DNA of 64,000 nucleotides from Oceanicola sp. 22II-s10i (GTDB taxonomy: Bacteria > Pseudomonadota > Alphaproteobacteria > Rhodobacterales > Rhodobacteraceae). The position numbers and the translations under genes are program-made. Shown here piece by piece: positions 50,702 through 59,092 of the stretch; position 1 is the stretch's first letter; the number at the start of each line of letters is the position of its first letter. The stretch spans positions 594,501-658,500 of the forward strand of contig NZ_AQQU01000001.1 in the NCBI RefSeq assembly GCF_002210105.1, read 5' to 3'. The notes below the pieces were generated by a model that saw nothing but the letters and a program-made list of their open reading frames with translations, was not told where the DNA came from and made no database searches.

Positions 50702-51856
50702 ATGTTCAAGCGCACCATTTTCACCGAGGATCACGAGCTGTTCCGCGATCAGGTCCGCCGTTTCGTGGCCGAGGAAATCACCCCCCATCACGCCGAATGG
50801 GAAAAGGACGGCCGTGTCAGCCGTGAGGCGTGGAAGAAGGCGGGCGAGAACGGCCTGCTCTGCGCCGCGATGCCCGAGGAATACGGCGGGGCGGGCGCGG
50901 ATTTCCTGTTCTCGATGATCGTCATGGAAGAACTGGCCCGCGCCGGGGCCATGGGGCCGGGCTTCGTGCTACATTCGGACATCGTCGCGCCCTACATCCT
51001 GCACTATGCCAGCGACGAGCTGAAAGCCGAGTGGCTGCCCAAGATGGCGGCGGGCGAGGCGATCGGCGCGATCGCCATGACGGAACCGGCCGCAGGGTCC
51101 GACGTGCAGGGAATCAAGACCACCGCGGTGCGTGACGGCGACGACTTCGTCATCAACGGGCAGAAGGTGTTCATCACCAACGGCGGCAATTGCGACATCC
51201 TCGTGCTGGCCTGCAAGACCGACCCGTCGAAAGGCGCAAAGGGCACGTCGCTGATCCTCGTCCCCGCCGACACGCCCGGATTCCGCAAGGGGAACAAGCT
51301 GCTGGATAAGGTGGGCTGGAAGGCGCAGGACACCGCCGAGCTGTTCTTCGACAACGTGCGCGTGCCTGCCACCAACCTGATCGGCGGCGAGGGTCGCGGC
51401 TTCTACCAGCTGATGGAACAGCTGCCGCAGGAACGCCTGATCCAGTGCGTCCGCTCCGCCTCGGCGCTGGAGGCCGCGCTGGAATGGACGGTCGAGCATG
51501 TCACCGGCCGCCGCGCATTCGGCCAGACCATCGGCGATTTCCAGAACACACGCTTCCGTCTGGCCGAGATCAAGGCGCAGGCGGTGCTGATGCGGGTGTT
51601 CACCGACAAGTGCCTCGAGATGCATGTCGCGGGCGAGCTTGACGCGGTGGATGCGGCCATGGGCAAGATGCTGACCTCGGAAACCCTGTGCAAATGTCTG
51701 GACGACATGCTGCAGATGTTCGGCGGCTACGGTTACATGTGGGAATACCCGATCGCGCGGGCCTGGGCCGATGCGCGGGTCGGACGGATCGCGGGCGGCA
51801 CCGGCGAGATCATGCGCGAGATCATCGGACGCGCGGTCCTCGGAGGGTCGAAATGA
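50702..51856 (+). CDS. Acyl-CoA dehydrogenase (long-chain type)
   Basis: A 384-residue ACAD that starts FKRTIFTEDHELFRDQVRRF and has IGAIAMTEPAAGSDVQGIKT and KVFITNGGNCDILVLACKT for FAD/substrate binding, then HVTGRRAFGQTIGDFQNTRF and MFGGYGYMWEYPIARAWADA. Near the end GGTGEIMREIIGR replaces the EGT motif of short-chain enzymes, so the catalytic glutamate should be in the earlier helix, as in long-chain and isovaleryl types. It starts a plus-strand operon with a CoA ligase and a crotonase and overlaps the ligase by 4 bases. Confidence 0.92.
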   Translation: MFKRTIFTEDHELFRDQVRRFVAEEITPHHAEWEKDGRVSREAWKKAGENGLLCAAMPEEYGGAGADFLFSMIVMEELARAGAMGPGFVLHSDIVAPYILHYASDELKAEWLPKMAAGEAIGAIAMTEPAAGSDVQGIKTTAVRDGDDFVINGQKVFITNGGNCDILVLACKTDPSKGAKGTSLILVPADTPGFRKGNKLLDKVGWKAQDTAELFFDNVRVPATNLIGGEGRGFYQLMEQLPQERLIQCVRSASALEAALEWTVEHVTGRRAFGQTIGDFQNTRFRLAEIKAQAVLMRVFTDKCLEMHVAGELDAVDAAMGKMLTSETLCKCLDDMLQMFGGYGYMWEYPIARAWADARVGRIAGGTGEIMREIIGRAVLGGSK

Positions 51857-53445
51857 TCCGCTACCCGGACCTCGTCCGGAAATATGCCTTCCTGACACCG
51901 GACAAGATCGCGACCCATTTCGAGGGCCGCGATTTCACCTGGACGCAATTCCGCGACCGCATCCACGGCATGGGTCAGGCACTGACCGGATTGGGCGTCG
52001 GGGTGGGCGACCGGGTCGCCTACCTCGGCCACAACTCGCACTGGCTGGTCGAGATGTACTACGCCCCCTGTGCCATCGGCGCGATCTCGGTTCCGATCAA
52101 CTACCGCCTGTCCGAGGACGAAATGGCCGACCTGATCGCCGACTGCACCCCCGAGGTGCTGATCGTCGACCGCCACTTCCCCGACCGCGGCGCCGCGCTG
52201 CTGGCGCGCTGCCCGTCGCTCAAGCATCTGGTCTTTGCCGACTGGGACGGCGTGCCGGACGGGATGCCCGAGGGCACGCTCTACTACGATGACCTCGCCA
52301 CGGCGGCGGGGACGGTGCCGAACGATGCCTTCGACCACATGGCCAGCCGGTCCGACGACACGATGATCATCTTCTACACCTCGGGCACCACCGGTCAGCC
52401 CAAGGGGGTGATGCTGTCGCATTCCAACCTGCTGGCCAACGCCACCGGGTCGGGGCACCTTTATGGCTACGTCCAGACCGACGTTCTGCTGCTGTCCGGC
52501 CCGCTGTTCCACCTCGGCACCGGCAGCCGTGTCTACACCGCCGTGGCCTATGGCACGACGATGGTGATCCAGGAACGCTTCGAGGTCGAGGCGACGATGC
52601 GGATCATCGAGGCGCAGCGGATCACCACCATGACGCTTGTGCCGACTATGCTGCGCATGATCCTCGACCATCCGAAGTTCGCGGAATTCGACTTCTCCTC
52701 CATCCGCTGCCTGACATACGGTGCCGCACCGATGCCGATCGCGCTGATGGAACAGGCGCTGGAGGCGATCCCAGGCGTCACCTTCTGCCAGGGCTACGGC
52801 ATGACGGAAACCTCGCCGGTGCTGACCGTCCTGACCCCCGCCGACCATGTCCCCGGCAACCCGATGATCGGCAAGCTCGGTTCGGTCGGGAAACCGGTCA
52901 TCTATGTCGACCTGCGCATCGTGGATGAGAACGACCAGCCTGTCCCGCAGGGCCAGCCGGGCGAGATCATCGTGCGCGGGCCGCAGGTGATGAACGGCTA
53001 CTGGAACCGTCCCGAGGAAACCGCGCAGGCGCTGCGCGGCGGCTTCTACCACACCGGCGACGCCGGGGTGCTGGACGCGGACGGCTACCTGACGCTGGCC
53101 GGGCGCACCAAGGAAATGATCATCTCGGGCGGCGAGAACGTATATCCGATCGAGACCGAGAACGCGCTCTGCAAGCATCCGGCCGTGGCGCAGGCCGCCG
53201 TGATCGGCGTCCCGCACGAGAAATGGGGCGAGATGGTCTATGCTGCCGTCGCCCTGCACCCCGGCAAGTCCGTTACCGAGGCCGAGCTGATCGCCTTCTG
53301 CCGGGCGAAGATCGCGGACTACAAGGCGCCGCGCGGGGTGACGTTCTGGGAGGGCGCTCTGCCCCTTTCCGCCACCAACAAGATCGAAAAGAGCACGATC
53401 CGCGCGCAGGTTCTGGCCGCGCGCAACAAGGGAGACGCCGCATGA
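51853..53445 (+). CDS. Acyl-CoA synthetase (AMP-forming, long-chain/aryl type)
   Basis: A 530-residue ANL ligase. The P-loop is FYTSGTTGQPKGVMLSHSNL, followed by QGYGMTETSPVLTVL, KEMIISGGENVYPIETENAL and the final lysine motif LPLSATNKIEKSTIRAQ. It is the second CoA ligase of the island; the other (42246) is tied to the TRAP transporter. It is coupled by 4-base overlaps to the dehydrogenase before it and the crotonase after it. Confidence 0.92.
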   Translation: MIRYPDLVRKYAFLTPDKIATHFEGRDFTWTQFRDRIHGMGQALTGLGVGVGDRVAYLGHNSHWLVEMYYAPCAIGAISVPINYRLSEDEMADLIADCTPEVLIVDRHFPDRGAALLARCPSLKHLVFADWDGVPDGMPEGTLYYDDLATAAGTVPNDAFDHMASRSDDTMIIFYTSGTTGQPKGVMLSHSNLLANATGSGHLYGYVQTDVLLLSGPLFHLGTGSRVYTAVAYGTTMVIQERFEVEATMRIIEAQRITTMTLVPTMLRMILDHPKFAEFDFSSIRCLTYGAAPMPIALMEQALEAIPGVTFCQGYGMTETSPVLTVLTPADHVPGNPMIGKLGSVGKPVIYVDLRIVDENDQPVPQGQPGEIIVRGPQVMNGYWNRPEETAQALRGGFYHTGDAGVLDADGYLTLAGRTKEMIISGGENVYPIETENALCKHPAVAQAAVIGVPHEKWGEMVYAAVALHPGKSVTEAELIAFCRAKIADYKAPRGVTFWEGALPLSATNKIEKSTIRAQVLAARNKGDAA

Positions 53446-54239
53446 CCGAGCCACTGAGGATCACCCGTGACGGCAGTGTCGTCCAGATCGAGATGATGGA
53501 ATCGAAATCCCGCAACGCCTTCTCCGTGAAGTTGAAGGCGGCGCTGGAGGAAACCGTGCGGGACCTGACCACCGACACCGAGGCGCAGGCGGTCATCCTG
53601 ACCGGGTCCGACGGCGTCTTCTGCGCGGGTGGCGATCTGAAAAAGATGCTGGCCGATCACAAGGCGGGCCTCGTCACCGGGGCCGAGGATTTCACTCCCC
53701 GGATGAAGGGCCTGCACGGCTGGCTGAAGCTGCTGCGCGACCTGCCGATCCCGGTGATCGTCGCGGTCGACGGCCCCGCCTATGGCGCGGGTCTGGGGCT
53801 GGCGCTGACGGGGGACATCATCCTCGCCTCCACTCGGGCGTCGTTCAACGCGTCCTTCTGCAAGGTCGGCGCGGTGCCGGACGGGAACCTCTTCTACTCG
53901 CTGCCCCGCATGGTCGGCCTGCAACGGGCGCGCGAAATGTTCTACACCGGCCGCACCGTCCACGCGGAAGAGGCACAGCGCATCGGCATCTGCATGGAAG
54001 TAACGGAGCCCGAGGCCCTGCTGCCCCGTGCGCAGGAGATGGCGCAGATGATGTGCGGCACCTCGCGCACGGCCTTCGCGCTGACAAAGTCGATCTCGGC
54101 CCGTGCGCTGGAAACCGACAGCGACACGCTGCTGGACATGGAAGCGACCGCGCAGGCGATCTGCCTGTCCAGCGCCTACCACAAGGACGCGATCGACCGC
54201 TTCACGAACAAGCAGCCGCCCCGGTTCGACTTCAAGTGA
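53442..54239 (+). CDS. Enoyl-CoA isomerase-type crotonase
   Basis: A 265-residue crotonase-fold protein. The oxyanion loop CAGGDLKKML is at residues 61-70. The two hydratase glutamates are absent: the first position is Gly119 in AYGAGLGLALTGDI, and the second loop reads FCKVGAVPDGNLFYSLPRMV with Asp147. This is the pattern of PaaG-like enoyl-CoA isomerases, in which that Asp acts as base. It therefore more likely moves a double bond than adds water. It is the last gene of the ACAD-ligase operon. Confidence 0.88.
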   Translation: MTEPLRITRDGSVVQIEMMESKSRNAFSVKLKAALEETVRDLTTDTEAQAVILTGSDGVFCAGGDLKKMLADHKAGLVTGAEDFTPRMKGLHGWLKLLRDLPIPVIVAVDGPAYGAGLGLALTGDIILASTRASFNASFCKVGAVPDGNLFYSLPRMVGLQRAREMFYTGRTVHAEEAQRIGICMEVTEPEALLPRAQEMAQMMCGTSRTAFALTKSISARALETDSDTLLDMEATAQAICLSSAYHKDAIDRFTNKQPPRFDFK

Positions 54240-54246
54240 ACCGAAA

Positions 54247-54272
54247 GCGCCCGCCCCTTTCGGGACGGGCGC
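54247..54272. terminator. Terminator hairpin between convergent genes
   Basis: GCGCCCG / CGGGCGC arms extended by CCC/GGG with one mismatch and a short T-rich loop. It lies between the crotonase stop (54239, plus) and the end of the double CoA transferase gene (54279, minus). Confidence 0.7.
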
Positions 54273-54278
54273 GTTGTC

Positions 54279-56735
54279 TCAGGTGAGGATCCCGGCCTCT
54301 CGCAATTCCGCGATCCGGTCCGGGTCCATCCCCAGCCAGTCCGTCAGCACCATGTCCGTGTCCCGCCCGTACTGGGGCGCGGCGCGATCGACATGCGCGG
54401 GGGTCAGCGACATGCGGAACCGGCAGGCCTCGTGGTGGGCCGGCGTGCCGTCCCAGCGGGGCTGCGTCCGGAAATGCCCGATCGCGGCCAGTTGCGGATC
54501 GGCGGCGAGATCGTTGGGCGTGGCGGCAACGGCAGCGGCGACACCTGCGGCCTGCAGTGCGGCCTCGATCTCACCCGCGTTACGGCCCGCACACCACGCG
54601 GACAGCGCCATGTCGATTTCCGTCTCGCGTGCCTTCCGGCCTTCGAGCGTGGCGAAGGCCGGATCGGCCAGCGCCGACACCCCTGTGACCTCGACCAGAG
54701 CGGACCATGCGGCATCGGATGTCACGCTGATCGCCACCCATGCGGTTTCGCCCTCGGGTGCGGCGCAGCGGTAGACCTCGTTCGGCGCCATCTGCGGATC
54801 GCGGTTGCCCATGGCCACAGGCGCCTTGCCGGTGGCCGAGGCCTGCGCAAAGGCTTCGGCGATGAACTGCATCCCCGCCTCGGCCTGGCTGATGTCCAGC
54901 TTGCGGCCACGGCCCGTCTTGCGCCGGTCCTCCAGCGCCGCCAGCAGCACCGGCAGGGCCAGGCGTGGGGCGACGAAGTCGGTGTAGGGGCCATAGGGCC
55001 CCACCGGGTCCGCCCCTTCGCGGCCCGCGAGGATCTGCAGCCCAGACATGGCCGCGCCGATGTTGCCGAAGCCCGCCAGCGACGACCACGGGCCGGACTG
55101 GCCCATGAGCGAGGTCGACACCATCACCAGACCGGGATTGTTCGCCGACAGCGCGTCGTAGCCCAGCCCCCAGCGGTCCATCTGGCCCGGCGCGAAGCTC
55201 TCGACGATGACGTCCACCTTGGCGGCCAGATCTAGGATGATCGCCTTGGCCTCGTCATGCCCCATGTCGAGCGCGAGGCCGAGTTTCCCGGCGTTGCAGG
55301 TCTCGTAGAGACCCGACCGGTTCAGGTCGCGCACGCCTTCGGGGAACGGGCCGGTCAGGCGGGCGACCTCCGGCTTTTTCGCGCTTTCCACGCGGATCAC
55401 CCTGGCCCCGAAATCCGCCATGTTGCGGCCGATCATCGGTCCGGCGACGACCCACGACAGGTCGAGGATGGTGATCTGGTCCAGCGGCCGCGCGACCTCT
55501 GCCGGCACGGCGGCGGGGGCGAAGGGCACCGCGCCGCGACCGGCCAGCCACTCCGCCTCGGCTTCCGCGCCGTCCTCGCCCGGTGCGGGCGCGGGACGCG
55601 GCACGGTAAAGCCTTCGTCAAAGCCGATGGCGATCTTGCCCGGCAGCGTCAGCGCGCCGATCTTGTGGAAGAAGTCGCGCGCCTTGGCGTGGGGGCTGTC
55701 CAGCAGGTCGCCAGCATCCATGATCGGCGCCAGCATCAGCCGGTGCTTGAGTGCCAGGTCGACCGCCTCGCGCTTGGTGATGCCCGCGAAAAAGGCCGCG
55801 ACTTCGGTCCGGGCCTGTTCCATTTCCTCTTCGCTGACCTCGTCGTTCTCGATCTTGGGCGGCAGGGTGATCCAGTCCCAGTCGACGAACTTCTGCGACA
55901 CGACACCCATGTCGCCCAGCATCTTGAACAGGTTGTTGGTGAACCGACCCGCCGCGGGGCCGAGGGCGAGGTGCATCTCGACCATGCCGTCGCGCACCGG
56001 CCACTTGGACCGCTGAGTCCGCGAACCGGAGCCGGAGAGGTCCAGTTCCTTTTTCTTTTTCGACTTCACCTCGGCCCGGAAGACGTAGTTCGGATGCCCG
56101 ATCACCGTCGCCATCGACAGGCTGAGCGTGCACTGGGTGGCCGAGGCCTGCGCGCTGGTCACGACCTGCTGTCCGCGCCCGCCACGCCGCCGCGCCTCGA
56201 GCGCGACCATCACGCCGCACAGCGCATCCGCCGCCGCATGGTGCCATGCCTGCGGCAGGGTCAGCCGGGTCGGAACGCCGGCCTGGTTCTCGGTCGGGTT
56301 CAACGGCCCGCCGGCGGCCCAGATGGTCAGGTCGGTCGCCGCGTTGCCCGCCTTGGGCCCGGTCAGGCCGAAGGGCGTGATGATCGCATGGATCACCGCC
56401 GGGTTCCGCGCCAGCAGCGCGTCGGTGTCGAGGAAAGCGTCCTTCCCCGGCGTTCCGCTTTCCAACACCACGTCCGCCTGCGCGACCAGCGCCATCAGGC
56501 GCTCGGCCTCTGCCTCGCGGTCGAGGATCAGCGAACGCCGTCCGTTGCCGTATGTCTGCCAGTAGAGTGATGCGCCATCGGCGTCGAAGGGCGCCTGACG
56601 CCGCGCGGCGTTGCCCCCTTGGGGTTCAACGGCCAGCACGTCCGCGCCCATCAGGGCCATCATGCGACCGGCAAGGATGCCGCGATGATCGGTGAGGTCC
56701 AGGACGCGGAGGCCCGCCAGCGCGCCCTCAGCCAT
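54279..56735 (-). CDS. Fused double-domain CaiB/BaiF CoA transferase
   Basis: An 818-residue protein, about twice the normal family III length. The first CaiB-like domain covers roughly residues 1-395 (LAGLRVLDLTDHRGILAGRM). A charged Pro/Ala/Glu-rich linker follows, and a second domain starts near residue 425 (DQITILDLSWVVAGPMIGRN) and ends at the C-terminus. The first domain contains an unusual lysine run (KSKKKKELDL) and no clear family catalytic segment, whereas the second has DFGARVIRVESAKKPEVAR and GPYTDFVAPRLALPVLLAAL. One half may be structural. It overlaps the DECR-like SDR by 8 bases and ends the MaoC-DUF35-thiolase-SDR operon. Confidence 0.88.
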   Translation of the reverse strand: MAEGALAGLRVLDLTDHRGILAGRMMALMGADVLAVEPQGGNAARRQAPFDADGASLYWQTYGNGRRSLILDREAEAERLMALVAQADVVLESGTPGKDAFLDTDALLARNPAVIHAIITPFGLTGPKAGNAATDLTIWAAGGPLNPTENQAGVPTRLTLPQAWHHAAADALCGVMVALEARRRGGRGQQVVTSAQASATQCTLSLSMATVIGHPNYVFRAEVKSKKKKELDLSGSGSRTQRSKWPVRDGMVEMHLALGPAAGRFTNNLFKMLGDMGVVSQKFVDWDWITLPPKIENDEVSEEEMEQARTEVAAFFAGITKREAVDLALKHRLMLAPIMDAGDLLDSPHAKARDFFHKIGALTLPGKIAIGFDEGFTVPRPAPAPGEDGAEAEAEWLAGRGAVPFAPAAVPAEVARPLDQITILDLSWVVAGPMIGRNMADFGARVIRVESAKKPEVARLTGPFPEGVRDLNRSGLYETCNAGKLGLALDMGHDEAKAIILDLAAKVDVIVESFAPGQMDRWGLGYDALSANNPGLVMVSTSLMGQSGPWSSLAGFGNIGAAMSGLQILAGREGADPVGPYGPYTDFVAPRLALPVLLAALEDRRKTGRGRKLDISQAEAGMQFIAEAFAQASATGKAPVAMGNRDPQMAPNEVYRCAAPEGETAWVAISVTSDAAWSALVEVTGVSALADPAFATLEGRKARETEIDMALSAWCAGRNAGEIEAALQAAGVAAAVAATPNDLAADPQLAAIGHFRTQPRWDGTPAHHEACRFRMSLTPAHVDRAAPQYGRDTDMVLTDWLGMDPDRIAELREAGILT

Positions 56736-57516
56736 CGAGGAACTGCGCCATGCGCGTCGGCGTCGGGTTCAGCGTCGTGCCGCCGTCCACCGGGATCACC
56801 GCGCCGGTGATGTAGCTTGCCTTGTCGGAGGCGAGGAAGGACACCAGCTCGGACACGTCGTCCAGCGTGCCCATCCGTTTCAGCGGGATCGAATTGACCC
56901 GCTCCTCGACGGCCTTGGGATCCGGCACCAGCCGCTTCTGCCCCTCGGTGTCCGCGATCGGGCCCGGCGAGACGGAGTTCACGCGGATGCCGAGTGGCCC
57001 CCATTCCAGCGCGAGCGAGCGGGTGAGCATATCGATGCCCGCCTTGGCCGCGCAGACGTGGCTCTGGCCGACCATCGCCACGCTGCCCTGCGGGGCCGAG
57101 ATGTTGAACACGACCGCGCCCGGCTTTTTCAGGTGCGGAAAGGCCGCGTGCATGACGTGGTGGGTGCCCAGCACGTCGATCTCCATCACGGCGCGGAAGC
57201 CGTTGGAGCTGATCTTTTCCGCACGGGCGAGGAAGTTGCCCGCCGCACCGGAAACGAGGATGTCGATCTGACCGAACTTCGCTGCGCAGTCGGCCAGCGC
57301 CGCCTCGACCTGGTCGTAGTGCCGCACGTCGGCGGACATGCCGTCCGCCTCGGCCCCGAGGGCGCGCAGTTCCTCGACCGCAGCGCCGACCTTGTTCGGA
57401 TCGCGGGAGATGACAAAGACCTTCGCCCCCTCCCCCGCGAAATGCCGGGCGATGCCCAGGTTGATGCCGCTCGTCCCGCCCGAGACGAAAACGGTCTTGC
57501 CCGCGAAAGTGGTCAC
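56728..57516 (-). CDS. SDR of the 2,4-dienoyl-CoA reductase (DECR) type
   Basis: A 262-residue SDR. The cofactor motif is SGGTSGINLGIARHFAGEG (residues 12-30), and VSGAAGNFLARAEKISSNGF is the typical DECR/peroxisomal DECR2 segment. The usual catalytic Tyr is replaced by Val154 (VCAAK with Lys158 kept), as expected for this branch, which reduces 2,4-dienoyl-CoA with NADPH. It probably starts at a GTG (57516, overlapping the thiolase stop; GTG at 57519 also possible) after GGAGGAT. It would remove a double bond that blocks beta-oxidation, in line with the isomerase at 53442. Confidence 0.88.
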   Translation of the reverse strand: MTTFAGKTVFVSGGTSGINLGIARHFAGEGAKVFVISRDPNKVGAAVEELRALGAEADGMSADVRHYDQVEAALADCAAKFGQIDILVSGAAGNFLARAEKISSNGFRAVMEIDVLGTHHVMHAAFPHLKKPGAVVFNISAPQGSVAMVGQSHVCAAKAGIDMLTRSLALEWGPLGIRVNSVSPGPIADTEGQKRLVPDPKAVEERVNSIPLKRMGTLDDVSELVSFLASDKASYITGAVIPVDGGTTLNPTPTRMAQFLDG

Positions 57517-58658
57517 CACTGATCCTCCGTCGTCATGACCACGGTGGCCGCGGCGCTGAACATGCCGCCCACACCGTGGACGACCGACAGCTTGGCACCC
57601 TCGACCTGCGCGGGCGAGACACCGCGCATCTGCCGGACGCCTTCCTGAAGCGCATACATACCATACATGCCCGAATGCATGTAGCTGAGTCCGCCGCCGT
57701 TCGTGTTGAGCGGCAGCTTGCCACCGGGGCGGGTGTTGCCCTCGGCGATGAAGGCGCCGCCCTCGCCCGGCTTGACGAAGCCGAGGTCTTCCAGACCGTA
57801 GATCGGCAGATGCGCGAAGGCATCGTAGATCATCAGGTGATCCACGTCGGAATGGCTGATTCCCGCGTTGTCGAAGGCCATCTTGCCGGACACCCGGAAC
57901 GCCTTGGACGAGGAGAAGCTCTCCATCTGGCTGATCATCGGACCCTCGGCGCTCTCGCCGCCCATGCCGCGCAGGTAGACCGGTTTGGTCGGGAAGTCCT
58001 TGGCGCGGTCGGCGCTGGTCAGGATCAGCGCGCCGCCGCCGTCGCTGACGAGGCAGCACATCATCAGGCGGAACGGGTAGGCGATCATCTTGGAGTTCAG
58101 GACATCGTCGACGGTGATGGGATCGCGCATGGTGGCGCGAGGGTGGTGGGAGGCCCACTCTCGCTGCACCACGGCGACCATGGCCAGCTGTTCCTCGGTC
58201 AGACCGTCGTCCTTCATTTTCCGCATCACCGGGAGTGTGAAGCGGGAAGGCGGGAACAGGGGGCCATAGATGGATTCGAATTCCTGCTGCTGCATGGACG
58301 GGAAGATCGGGCGGTGGTTGCGGTTGTTCGATCGCCCGCTTTCCCCATGCGTGATCAGCACGGTCTTGCACAGACCGGTTTCGATGGCGGCCGCCGCGTG
58401 GCGGACCAGCGTGATGAAGGAACAGCCGCCGACCGAGGTGCCGTCATACCATGTGGGCGTGATGCCGAGGTACTGGATGATCTCGGCGACGTCATGGCCG
58501 CCGGTCGCCACGCCGTCGATGTCGGCGGGCGTCAGGCCACACTCGGCCATCGCGTTCAGCGCGGCATCGGCGTGCAGGCCGGTCTGGCTCAGCTCGGGCA
58601 CCTTGCCCATGCGGGTGGTTTCTGCGGCGCCGACGATGGCGATACTTGCGCGGCTCAT
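57513..58658 (-). CDS. Thiolase family protein (SCP2-like, DUF35-partnered)
   Basis: A 381-residue thiolase-fold protein. Candidate nucleophile Cys79 lies in DGTSVGGCSFITL; further family segments are MIYDAFAHLPIYGLEDLGF and LNTNGGGLSYMHSGMYGMYA with the C-terminal catalytic His replaced by context of MHSG. It overlaps the DUF35 gene by 4 bases; such pairs form a complex in which the OB-fold protein is required for thiolase or retro-aldol activity, as known for steroid side-chain lyases. It likely cleaves the 3-keto (or 3-hydroxy branched) acyl-CoA in this island. Confidence 0.88.
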   Translation of the reverse strand: MSRASIAIVGAAETTRMGKVPELSQTGLHADAALNAMAECGLTPADIDGVATGGHDVAEIIQYLGITPTWYDGTSVGGCSFITLVRHAAAAIETGLCKTVLITHGESGRSNNRNHRPIFPSMQQQEFESIYGPLFPPSRFTLPVMRKMKDDGLTEEQLAMVAVVQREWASHHPRATMRDPITVDDVLNSKMIAYPFRLMMCCLVSDGGGALILTSADRAKDFPTKPVYLRGMGGESAEGPMISQMESFSSSKAFRVSGKMAFDNAGISHSDVDHLMIYDAFAHLPIYGLEDLGFVKPGEGGAFIAEGNTRPGGKLPLNTNGGGLSYMHSGMYGMYALQEGVRQMRGVSPAQVEGAKLSVVHGVGGMFSAAATVVMTTEDQW

Positions 58659-59065
58659 GCGGCACCTCCTGCGGGCTTGAACTGGGGAACGGCGATGTCG
58701 CCGCGCTGCTCGAAGGTGACTTCGAGCGGCATGTCGAGGGTCAGCGCCTCGGGCTCGGCCGGGCAGTCGAGGATGTTGGCGACCATCTTGACGCCCTCGT
58801 CCAGCATCACGACCGCCACGGTGAACGGCGGCGTATAGCCCGGCGCGGGCAGGTGGTTGATGATGTAAGAATAGAGCCGCCCCTTGCCGGACGCTTCGAT
58901 CACCGCGACATCGCGCGACCCGCAGGTCGGGCAGAACGGGCGCGGCGGGAAATAGGCCTTGCCGCCGCAGGGCGTGCAGGCGTTCAGCAGGAGTTTGCCC
59001 TCTTTCGCCCCGTCCCAGTAGAACTGCGTTTCGGGGTAGATCGTCGGCTGTGGCCGCTCGCTCAT
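58655..59065 (-). CDS. Zn-ribbon/OB-fold (DUF35) thiolase partner protein
   Basis: A 136-residue protein with a rubredoxin-like zinc ribbon made by Cys30, Cys33, Cys45 and Cys48 (ACTPCGG and FCPTCGS), then an OB-fold (GRLYSYIINHLPAPGYTPPF, TVAVVMLDEGVKMVANI). DUF35 proteins bind acyl-CoA and pair with SCP2-type thiolases. It is sandwiched between the MaoC hydratase gene (27 bases upstream) and the thiolase gene (overlap). Confidence 0.92.
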   Translation of the reverse strand: MSERPQPTIYPETQFYWDGAKEGKLLLNACTPCGGKAYFPPRPFCPTCGSRDVAVIEASGKGRLYSYIINHLPAPGYTPPFTVAVVMLDEGVKMVANILDCPAEPEALTLDMPLEVTFEQRGDIAVPQFKPAGGAA

Positions 59066-59092
59066 CGTCTCGTCTCCTCGGAAGTGTCCGTC

